7,849 nt of DNA from Candidatus Nanopelagicales bacterium (lineage in GTDB: Bacteria > Actinomycetota > Actinomycetes > S36-B12 > UBA5976). This document shows positions 1-5,258 of the stretch, one piece after another (the stretch's first letter is position 1; the number at the start of each line of letters is the position of its first letter). The position numbers were made by a program, and so were the translations under genes. The notes beneath the pieces are model-generated. The model was not told where the DNA came from and ran no database searches. It saw only the letters and a list, made by a program, of their open reading frames with translations. The stretch covers positions 1 through 7,849 of the forward strand of contig JAURLB010000192.1 in assembly GCA_030831445.1 (NCBI GenBank), written 5' to 3'.

Positions 1-1
1 C

Positions 2-580
2 ACAGATGAAGTAAGCGAAAATTGGATTACGACAACAATTCTGCTTGGAAGTAAAAAGATTGCAGAGGAAATCAAACATGACGCTGAAAAGCAAGGAATG
101 GGAACAACCCTTTCACTTATCGCATCGACTGGCGAAAAAGCAATCATTGGACATGTTGGCGATACTCGAATTTATGTATTTGAAAACGACAATCTTGAAC
201 AATTGACCCAAGATCACACTTACGTTCAAGAACTTGTTGATCGCGGAGAGATCTCACAGGATGAGGCATTAATTCACCCTCGTAGAAATCTCTTGATGAG
301 AGCCATAGATGGATCTCGCTCAATCGATATTGATGTTTTTGAAATTCCACTTCGCTTGGGACAACGCTTTCTTGTGTGCAGCGATGGATTAGCAGGAGTG
401 ATTAGTGATGTTGAGATTGCTACTTCACTTCAAATCGAAGATCTCACACTTGTAGTTGAAACTCTTGTTCAGAAGGCTCTCGACAATGGTGCACCGGATA
501 ATGTCACTGTTGTTGTAGGCGAAGTGAGCGAAAATGTTTCTGAAGATTACCTCTTGATGCGAGGGGTTGAAGTTGAATAG
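2..580 (+). CDS. pstP: PP2C-family Ser/Thr protein phosphatase, 5' end missing
   Basis: The reading frame is open to the left edge, so this is the C-terminal 192 residues of a longer protein; the ATG at 98 is an internal methionine inside the conserved GMGTT motif. PP2C phosphatases are metal-dependent (Mn/Mg) enzymes that remove phosphate from Ser and Thr. Visible motifs, numbered from base 2, are GMGTT (32-36), HVGDTRIY (51-58), LTQDH (68-72), an HPRRN block, CSDGL with metal-ligand Asp128, and GAPDN with metal-ligand Asp166. The N-terminal metal-binding DG pair lies outside the window. The protein stops about 20 residues after the catalytic core and has no transmembrane segment, unlike M. 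tuberculosis PstP, which carries a membrane anchor and an extracellular tail. It lies 48 bases upstream of pknB on the same strand, so it probably opposes that kinase and shares its transcript. The family call is secure; the symbol rests on context. Confidence 0.93.
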   Translation, partial: TDEVSENWITTTILLGSKKIAEEIKHDAEKQGMGTTLSLIASTGEKAIIGHVGDTRIYVFENDNLEQLTQDHTYVQELVDRGEISQDEALIHPRRNLLMRAIDGSRSIDIDVFEIPLRLGQRFLVCSDGLAGVISDVEIATSLQIEDLTLVVETLVQKALDNGAPDNVTVVVGEVSENVSEDYLLMRGVEVE

Positions 581-619
581 CACCAGCATGACATCAATAG
601 TTTGGCAGAATATGGTCCT

Positions 620-625
620 GGAGGG
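620..625 (+). promoter_or_regulatory. Shine-Dalgarno site deciding the pknB start
   Basis: A GGAGGG purine run ends three bases before the ATG at 629. It supports that ATG over the upstream in-frame TTG at 602, which has no purine-rich site before it. The spacing is short but workable. Confidence 0.6.
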
Positions 626-628
626 GTT

Positions 629-2314
629 ATGAGCGAGTCGATACGAATCATCGGTGATCGATATCAACTCGGTCAAGCTATCGGATATGGCGGTATGGCT
701 GAGGTTTATCTCGGCACAGATTTGAAACTTGGTAGAGATATTGCTGTCAAAATCCTTCGACCCGATTTGGCTCGAGATCCAGTTTTCCTCAATCGATTTC
801 GAAGAGAAGCCCAATCGGCAGCTGGGTTAAATCATCGAAACATTGTTTCGGTGTATGACACAGGTGAAGATGAAATCGAACAGGGTGTAGGAAAAGTGCT
901 AGTTCCCTGGATTGTGATGGAGAAAGTTGAGGGTTATACCCTCAAGCAAATTCTGAAATCAGGAAGAAAGATTTCACCAGAGCGTGCACTTGATATCACG
1001 TCAGGAATTTTGTCGGCACTTGAATTTAGTCATCGTAATGGTATTGTGCATCGGGATATCAAGCCTGCAAACATCATGATTACTCAACACGGCGATGTCA
1101 AGGTAATGGACTTCGGTATAGCAAGAGCCGTCACCGACGCTTCTGCTACAGCAACTCTCTCCAATACGGTGCTTGGAACAGCTCAATATCTCAGTCCTGA
1201 GCAAGCAAAAGGTGAAACTGTTGACTCGCGCTCTGATCTGTATTCGACAGGCTGTGTGTTATTTGAATTGTTAACTGGTCGTCCACCTTTCACAGGCGAG
1301 TCCCCAGTTGCAATCGCATATCAGCATGTATCTGAAATGCCACCTATTACTTCGACCATAAATCCTGAAGTTCCTGTCACCTACGACCCAGTAGTGCAGA
1401 AGGCCCTTGCGAAAACATCAGCAGAGCGTTATCAAACTGCGGGCGAAATGAGAGCGGACGTTGAACTTCTCTTGAAAGGTTTTGCTCCGACCCAGGTTTC
1501 AAGTGCTCGAGATATTGATAAAACCCAAACCATGTCACCTGTAACACCGAGTGAGAAAACAGAGAAAACTATGACCAAGTCACGAGTTGGATTAATTGTT
1601 GGTGGTGCTGCAGGTGCTGTAGCGCTTGTGGTTGGTGCAATCATGCTGGTAACAACACTCATTAATCCAAGTCCAGTCACTCAAGTCACTGTCCCAGACG
1701 TCGTTGGCTTAACCATTGACCAAGCAAATACAAATCTCATTGCTGAAGGATTGATTCTCGGCGAAGTTACATATCAAGTAGCACCAGATAGACCAGAAAA
1801 CACCATCATCAGTCAAAATCCTGGCAAAGAGACTGAAGTCAACAAAGGAACTGCAGTTAATGTCGTAGTTAGCAAAGGCAAGGGCCAAGTACAGGTCCCT
1901 GATCTTGTGAACTTTGCATCAGTTGATGACGCGCGTCAAGCTCTTTATGCAGTTGGACTCACACTTGGTCCAGTGACATTTGAAGATAGTGATAAACCTG
2001 AAAACACGGTGCTTCGAACAGATCCGCCGGCAGGATCGGTTGTCAATGAAGGAACAGCAATTTCAGTTGTTGTATCAAGTGGCAAGGTGAAAGTCCCCAA
2101 TGTTGTCGGTATGAGTGAAAATGATGCCAAAAATGCACTCAAAGGTTTTGTTATCACCATAATTTATGAAGAGAGTGATGTAGTGACTGCTGGAACCGTT
2201 ATCTCACAAACTCCTGCAGGTGACGTTCAAGTTGAACCTGGAAGTGCGGTTACGATTGTTGTTGCAAAGACTCCTTCAGATGCCACTGAAGATCCGGGCG
2301 ATCCAAACGGTTAG
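629..2314 (+). CDS. pknB: Transmembrane Ser/Thr protein kinase PknB with three PASTA domains
   Basis: This 561-residue kinase senses the cell wall outside and phosphorylates growth and division proteins inside. The kinase domain is complete: glycine loop (19-26, GYGGMAEV), ATP-binding Lys41, helix-C Glu60, catalytic Asp143 in HRDIKPAN, Asp161 of DFG, and a GTAQYLSPEQ P+1 region (183-192). The activation loop has Thr176 and Ser178 at the positions of the two autophosphorylated threonines of M. tuberculosis PknB. A Thr/Lys-rich juxtamembrane linker leads to one membrane helix (about 320-344). Three extracellular PASTA repeats follow, each opening with VPDVVG-like residues (V355, V423, V489), then an acidic Asp/Pro tail. 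PASTA domains bind muropeptides and lipid II. M. tuberculosis PknB has four, so this one is a repeat short. The ATG at 629 is chosen for its GGAGGG site; a TTG nine codons upstream has no such site. It is probably cotranscribed with the preceding phosphatase gene, and its stop overlaps that of trpG. Confidence 0.96.
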   Translation: MSESIRIIGDRYQLGQAIGYGGMAEVYLGTDLKLGRDIAVKILRPDLARDPVFLNRFRREAQSAAGLNHRNIVSVYDTGEDEIEQGVGKVLVPWIVMEKVEGYTLKQILKSGRKISPERALDITSGILSALEFSHRNGIVHRDIKPANIMITQHGDVKVMDFGIARAVTDASATATLSNTVLGTAQYLSPEQAKGETVDSRSDLYSTGCVLFELLTGRPPFTGESPVAIAYQHVSEMPPITSTINPEVPVTYDPVVQKALAKTSAERYQTAGEMRADVELLLKGFAPTQVSSARDIDKTQTMSPVTPSEKTEKTMTKSRVGLIVGGAAGAVALVVGAIMLVTTLINPSPVTQVTVPDVVGLTIDQANTNLIAEGLILGEVTYQVAPDRPENTIISQNPGKETEVNKGTAVNVVVSKGKGQVQVPDLVNFASVDDARQALYAVGLTLGPVTFEDSDKPENTVLRTDPPAGSVVNEGTAISVVVSSGKVKVPNVVGMSENDAKNALKGFVITIIYEESDVVTAGTVISQTPAGDVQVEPGSAVTIVVAKTPSDATEDPGDPNG

Positions 2315-2331
2315 TCACGATTCATCAGTGG
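2283..2331. repeat. Inverted repeat spanning the shared pknB/trpG stop codons
   Basis: The arms CCACTGA (2283-2289) and TCAGTGG (2325-2331) are perfect 7-base complements separated by 35 bases. They bracket the overlapping stop codons of the two convergent genes, so both mRNAs could form the hairpin. No T-tract follows on either strand and the loop is long, so a standard intrinsic terminator is not supported. It may be chance. Confidence 0.3.
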
Positions 2332-2943
2332 TGATAATCCAACTGATTTGGTGAGTGCTTCAGTATCACCACATTGAGTGAGCCACTCGGCCAACATTCT
2401 GTGTCCACCTTCTGTCAATACAGATTCTGGATGGAATTGAACTCCTTCAATTGAATACTTTGCATGCTTCAATCCCATCACAACACCAGATTCTGTTTGA
2501 CAGGTAATGATGAGTTCTGCTGGCACTGTGTCTCTTTCAACAGCAAGTGAGTGATAACGCGTTGCTTGAAAGCCTTGAGGTAATGAACTCATCACACTTT
2601 CACCCTGGTGATAAATCTCTGAAGTTTTTCCGTGCAGTAGTTCTGGTGCACGCGATACAGTCGCACCAAAAGCTTCTGCAATTGCTTGGTGTCCTAAGCA
2701 AACACCGAATAATGGAATCGAATTCTCTTTGCAATACTCAACCATCGACATTGAGATACCAGCATCGTGGGGAGCACCTGGACCGGGAGATAGCAAGACG
2801 CCATCAAAATCTTTGGCGAATTCGACACCTACTTCGTCGTTTCGCTTGACTGTGACATCAGCCCCGAGTTGCGCTAAGTACTGCACAATGTTGAATACAA
2901 ATGAGTCGTAGTTATCAATTACGAGGATTCGGGTCATAGGCAT
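2311..2943 (-). CDS. trpG: Anthranilate / para-aminobenzoate synthase glutamine amidotransferase subunit (component II)
   Basis: This 210-residue class I glutamine amidotransferase releases ammonia from glutamine and passes it to a chorismate-using partner, giving anthranilate (tryptophan pathway) or 4-amino-4-deoxychorismate (folate pathway). The N-terminus DNYDSFVFN (10-18), the LLSPGPG oxyanion loop (50-56), nucleophile Cys82 in GVCLGHQ, and the His171/Glu173 pair in GVQFHPES complete the catalytic set. Length is normal for the family. No component I gene (trpE or pabB) is adjacent, so the product cannot be assigned; one subunit may serve both pathways. An AGGTG site five bases before the ATG at 2943 favours that start; a second ATG two codons later is possible. 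Its TAA (2311-2313) overlaps the pknB TAG (2312-2314) head-on. A trpG/pabA gene beside pknB is usual in actinomycetes. Confidence 0.94.
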   Translation of the reverse strand: MPMTRILVIDNYDSFVFNIVQYLAQLGADVTVKRNDEVGVEFAKDFDGVLLSPGPGAPHDAGISMSMVEYCKENSIPLFGVCLGHQAIAEAFGATVSRAPELLHGKTSEIYHQGESVMSSLPQGFQATRYHSLAVERDTVPAELIITCQTESGVVMGLKHAKYSIEGVQFHPESVLTEGGHRMLAEWLTQCGDTEALTKSVGLSPLMNRD

Positions 2944-2955
2944 ATTGTCACCTAG

Positions 2956-2984
2956 TTGCTCATTTTCGGATGTTTTCCTCTAGT
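2956..2984 (+). promoter_or_regulatory. Candidate promoter for crgA
   Basis: TTGCTC (2956-2961) and TCTAGT (2979-2984) resemble -35 and -10 boxes with an ideal 17-base spacer. They lie in the 65-base gap between divergent trpG and crgA. Transcription would start near 2991, leaving a short leader with the crgA ribosome site. The match is moderate and read by eye only. Confidence 0.35.
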
Positions 2985-3008
2985 CTTTGCCCCTGAGAAG
3001 GAGCCGAT

Positions 3009-3266
3009 ATGCCTGAATCACGTCGCCGCAAAAAAGACGACTATGTGCCAGTTAAGGTAAGTCAAACCCCAGTAAAGCTTGAATCCCCACGCTGGATTGT
3101 CCCGGCAATGGTCTTTTTCCTCGTGGTTGGACTTCTCTGGGTGGTCGCCTTCTATATTGCAGGTAGTTCAATCCCTGTAATGAAGGATCTCGGTAACCTC
3201 GTGAATGTCTCAATTGGCTTCGCACTCATGGCAGTTGGGTTCTTCTTCAGCACGAAATGGCGTTAA
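3009..3266 (+). CDS. crgA: Cell division protein CrgA
   Basis: CrgA is a small two-helix membrane protein of Actinomycetota. It helps assemble the divisome, contacting FtsZ, FtsQ and the septal transpeptidase FtsI in mycobacteria, and inhibits Z-ring growth in Streptomyces aerial hyphae. The 85-residue product has the family's layout: a basic N-terminus (RRRKK, 5-9), a VSQTPVKLESPRW stretch before the first helix (30-50), a short periplasmic-side loop, and a second helix (63-81) ending in TKWR at the C-terminus. An AAGGAG site (2998-3003) sits five bases before the ATG, so the start is well supported. It stands alone on the plus strand, divergent from trpG and convergent with the rhomboid gene, so it is probably transcribed by itself. 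The neighbourhood with pknB fits a cell-envelope growth cluster. Confidence 0.95.
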   Translation: MPESRRRKKDDYVPVKVSQTPVKLESPRWIVPAMVFFLVVGLLWVVAFYIAGSSIPVMKDLGNLVNVSIGFALMAVGFFFSTKWR

Positions 3267-3282
3267 TTACACGCTTGTAATT
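3265..3282. repeat. Short perfect hairpin after crgA
   Basis: AATTACA (3265-3271) and TGTAATT (3276-3282) pair perfectly over 7 bases with a CGCT loop, starting inside the crgA stop codon. The stem is AT-rich and no T-tract follows on either strand, so it is at best a weak terminator between the convergent crgA and rhomboid genes. Confidence 0.35.
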
Positions 3283-3291
3283 CATCCCCAA

Positions 3292-3312
3292 TGTGGAAAA
3301 GCCTGTGGATAA
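3292..3312 (-). promoter_or_regulatory. Two tandem DnaA-box-like sites
   Basis: On the minus strand, 3304-3312 reads TTATCCACA, an exact match to the classical DnaA box, and 3292-3300 reads TTTTCCACA, one base off. The sites point the same way and are separated by three bases (12-base periodicity). They fill much of the 46-base gap between crgA and the rhomboid gene, ending one base before the rhomboid stop codon. This gene block is usually origin-proximal in actinomycetes, so DnaA binding here is plausible. There is no dnaA or dnaN gene and no long AT-rich unwinding region in view, so this is not called an origin. Confidence 0.45.
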
Positions 3313-4011
3313 CTACCTTCGTTGAAGGTTGAGTCCCGCCCCTACGGCTAGCCCCACAACAAGCCCACCGAAGTGGCCGTACCAATCGATATTCGGAAGC
3401 ACAAACCCCAGCACAATATTGATTGCTAATAGACCGAGCACTTGATTTGTTGGATAGTTCATACGTCTTCCAATAATGAGAAACGCACCCATCAGTCCGA
3501 ATATCGCACCTGATGCTCCAACCGAAAATGCAAATGGATTGTTGAATAGGAATGATGCAACGCTGCCACCGAGGCCCGCGGCAAAATACAACAAAGTAAA
3601 TCGGGCGGAACCTATGAACTCTTCAATCGCAGAACCAAACTGAAACAAGATCAACATATTGAATGCAATATGAATAATCGATCCATGAATGAACATGGCA
3701 GTAATCAATCGGTAATACTCGCCAAATTCAGTGATTGCTATCTGATTCACACCAAACTGAACAAACAAATCACCAGATCCTGCTGAGTCAAGCAAAAAGA
3801 TTGCTAAGCAAATACCGATAATGACTCGAGTGACAGTTGCTTTTCTGACCTTGATTCGTCGCACTGAACTTCTTGCATCCTGCATGCAATCTCTGCAATG
3901 AAAACCAACTGGTGCATCTTTCCTACACTCAACACAAACCGGAGTATCACAACGGTTACATTGAATGTAGGTTTCTACATCAGGATGCCATTTGCAGTAT
4001 TGCGGGTTCAT
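3313..4011 (-). CDS. Rhomboid intramembrane serine protease with N-terminal zinc-binding domain
   Basis: Rhomboids cut transmembrane proteins within the membrane. This 232-residue protein has the catalytic Ser167 in GASGAIFG and His213 in GHFGG, plus the HxxxN motif (His114, Asn118) of the oxyanion region, so it should be active. About six membrane helices span residues 62-228. The first 45 residues hold a cysteine/histidine cluster (C6, H9, C18, C21, C26, C29, C39, C42) that probably binds two zinc ions on the cytoplasmic side; this type of N-terminus is common in actinomycete rhomboids. The natural substrate is unknown. The start ATG overlaps the cyclophilin stop by one base (TAATG) and has no good ribosome site of its own, pointing to translational coupling as last gene of a three-gene operon. 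Confidence 0.93.
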   Translation of the reverse strand: MNPQYCKWHPDVETYIQCNRCDTPVCVECRKDAPVGFHCRDCMQDARSSVRRIKVRKATVTRVIIGICLAIFLLDSAGSGDLFVQFGVNQIAITEFGEYYRLITAMFIHGSIIHIAFNMLILFQFGSAIEEFIGSARFTLLYFAAGLGGSVASFLFNNPFAFSVGASGAIFGLMGAFLIIGRRMNYPTNQVLGLLAINIVLGFVLPNIDWYGHFGGLVVGLAVGAGLNLQRR

Positions 4012-4520
4012 TACTTTATAGTGATTGAGGTAATCAAGATTTCTTCAGCTGGACGATCTTGTGCTCCAGTTTTTGCGGTTGCAATTGCATCAACGACATC
4101 ACGACCTGCTTGATCAGTCACTTCACCAAAAATGGTGTGTTTGAAATTCAACCACGTAGTAGGAGCGACTGTGATGAAGAACTGTGAACCGTTTGTATTT
4201 GGTCCAGCATTGGCCATCGCTAAGAGATACGGCTTATTGAAAACTAATTCAGGGTGTGGTTCATCGGCAAAGTTGTAGCCAGGTCCGCCCATGCCGCTAC
4301 CAAGCGGATCTCCACCCTGGATCATAAATCCAGCAATAACTCGGTGAAATGGAAGGTTTTTATAGAGTGGGCCCTCACCTGCTTGACCTGTCTTCGGATT
4401 CTTCCAAGCCTTTGATCCATCTGCTAAACCAATGAAATTCTGCACTGTTACAGGTGCATGGTTTTCAAAAAGTTCTACTTCGATGTCACCTTTTGTGGTG
4501 TGGATTACTGCAATTGTCAT
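4011..4520 (-). CDS. ppiA: Cyclophilin-type peptidyl-prolyl cis-trans isomerase
   Basis: This 169-residue single-domain cyclophilin speeds cis-trans isomerisation of X-Pro bonds and acts as a folding helper. With no signal peptide or membrane helix, it is cytosolic. Conserved active-site residues are Arg60 in FHRV, Phe65, Met66 and Gln68 in FMIQGGD, the ANAGPNTNGSQFF block (103-115), Trp123 and His128. The ATG at 4520 is chosen because a strong GGAGGA site lies five bases upstream. A longer version starting at 4556 would add 12 residues that look unlike cyclophilin and simply overlap the previous gene. The start overlaps the upstream stop by four bases (ATGA), and its own stop overlaps the rhomboid start. 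Cyclophilin next to rhomboid and crgA matches the Streptomyces origin-proximal order. The symbol follows the M. tuberculosis counterpart and is less certain than the family. Confidence 0.93.
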   Translation of the reverse strand: MTIAVIHTTKGDIEVELFENHAPVTVQNFIGLADGSKAWKNPKTGQAGEGPLYKNLPFHRVIAGFMIQGGDPLGSGMGGPGYNFADEPHPELVFNKPYLLAMANAGPNTNGSQFFITVAPTTWLNFKHTIFGEVTDQAGRDVVDAIATAKTGAQDRPAEEILITSITIK

Positions 4521-5194
4521 TTTATTCCTCCAAATCGTGCTACCACCGCTAACCATAGAGCAACTGAGCGACCAATGCCCAATGCGAAGATTAATGTTCC
4601 TAAGCCAACTGTTCCGCCCATCAAAAAGCCCGCAATTAACACACTTGATTCGATACTCATCCGCACACGGCTGACCCTGACTCCAGTTTTGTTGTGAAGC
4701 GAGGTCATAAGCCCATCTCGTGGGCCTGGTCCTAAGTTTGTAGTGAGATAGAGGGCACTACCTAAGCCAACACATAAAACTCCAATAACTGCAATCACAA
4801 TTCCTAGCATGAGTGAATCGACTTTGGGGACTACACGAATTGTGACTTCGATCCAAAAAGGAATCATCAAGATGTTAAATATGGTTCCGGCTCCTGGTTT
4901 TTCTTTGAGTGGAATCCAGAGAAGGAATACGCAGATGCTAATAACAAGTGTCGCAGTTCCGATCTCAAATGGGGTGTAGTTTGCTAAGCCCTCTGAAAGC
5001 ACGATCCAAGGTGAATTGCCAGTCGCACTCAAATACACCAAACCTTCACCGACCCCGAAGAAGAAAAAGCCAATCATTAAAATGAGAAAAGTTTTGAGGG
5101 CGAATTTCCAACGTGAGTCACTCTGCCAACTTGTTGTTGGAATAGTTTTGTGACCTTTGAGAAGAATCTCAGACCAACTTGGCACTTCAACCAT
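4517..5194 (-). CDS. YczE/YitT-like integral membrane protein
   Basis: This 225-residue multipass membrane protein resembles the YczE-like family, whose biochemical role is not established. Supporting signatures are SPW in the first loop (61-63), a KPGAGT-xx-N motif (99-107), the hallmark GPRDGLM (157-163), VR-xxx-E near the last helices (Arg178, Glu182) and GGTVGLGT (193-200). About five helices are visible, near 34-55, 78-96, 104-122, 128-150 and 183-205, after a roughly 30-residue hydrophilic N-terminus. The ATG at 5194 follows AAGGAG at a four-base spacing. An upstream in-frame TTG at 5227 would add 11 residues, including the translated ribosome site, and is less likely. It is the first gene of the operon with cyclophilin and rhomboid, and its last codons encode the ribosome site for the cyclophilin gene. 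Transporter-like function is a guess. Confidence 0.8.
   Translation of the reverse strand: MVEVPSWSEILLKGHKTIPTTSWQSDSRWKFALKTFLILMIGFFFFGVGEGLVYLSATGNSPWIVLSEGLANYTPFEIGTATLVISICVFLLWIPLKEKPGAGTIFNILMIPFWIEVTIRVVPKVDSLMLGIVIAVIGVLCVGLGSALYLTTNLGPGPRDGLMTSLHNKTGVRVSRVRMSIESSVLIAGFLMGGTVGLGTLIFALGIGRSVALWLAVVARFGGIK
4526..4531 (-). promoter_or_regulatory. Ribosome binding site of the cyclophilin gene, inside the upstream gene
   Basis: Minus-strand GGAGGA, five bases before the ATG at 4520. It also encodes the Gly-Gly pair near the end of the YczE-like protein. It decides the cyclophilin start in favour of 4520 over 4556. Confidence 0.75.
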
Positions 5195-5198
5195 CAAA

Positions 5199-5204
5199 CT
5201 CCTT
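5199..5204 (-). promoter_or_regulatory. Ribosome binding site of the YczE-like gene
   Basis: Minus-strand AAGGAG, four bases before the ATG at 5194. It argues against the longer TTG start at 5227. Confidence 0.65.
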
Positions 5205-5232
5205 GGATATTGCCTAACTCTATTCAATTGAA

Positions 5233-5238
5233 ATTATC
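5233..5238 (-). promoter_or_regulatory. Candidate -10 box for the YczE-like/cyclophilin/rhomboid operon
   Basis: Minus-strand GATAAT is one base from TATAAT and sits in the short gap before the divergent MFS gene. A start about seven bases downstream gives a leader of about 30 bases with the AAGGAG site. No convincing -35 box is seen. Confidence 0.3.
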
Positions 5239-5246
5239 ATCACGAT

Positions 5247-5252
5247 TACACT
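5247..5252 (+). promoter_or_regulatory. Candidate -10 box for a leaderless MFS transcript
   Basis: TACACT fits the TANNNT pattern of actinomycete -10 boxes. Six bases separate it from the GTG at 5259, so transcription could begin on the start codon itself. No convincing -35 box at standard spacing; a TTGAAA at 5228-5233 is too close (13 bases). Confidence 0.3.
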
Positions 5253-5258
5253 CACTAC

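Noticed and set aside
98..580. ATG at 98 as the true start of the phosphatase
   Set aside because: The frame is open to the left edge and the upstream codons translate sensibly; the ATG lies inside the conserved GMGTT motif.
602..628. TTG at 602 as the pknB start
   Set aside because: No ribosome site precedes it, while the ATG at 629 has GGAGGG and kinases of this type begin shortly before the glycine loop.
425..814. 129-residue open frame on the minus strand across the phosphatase/pknB junction
   Set aside because: It is antisense to two clear genes, has no recognisable motif, and starts without a ribosome site; it is a shadow frame.
4521..4556. Upstream start for the cyclophilin at 4556
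   Set aside because: The added 12 residues only re-read the end of the YczE-like gene; the strong GGAGGA site marks 4520.
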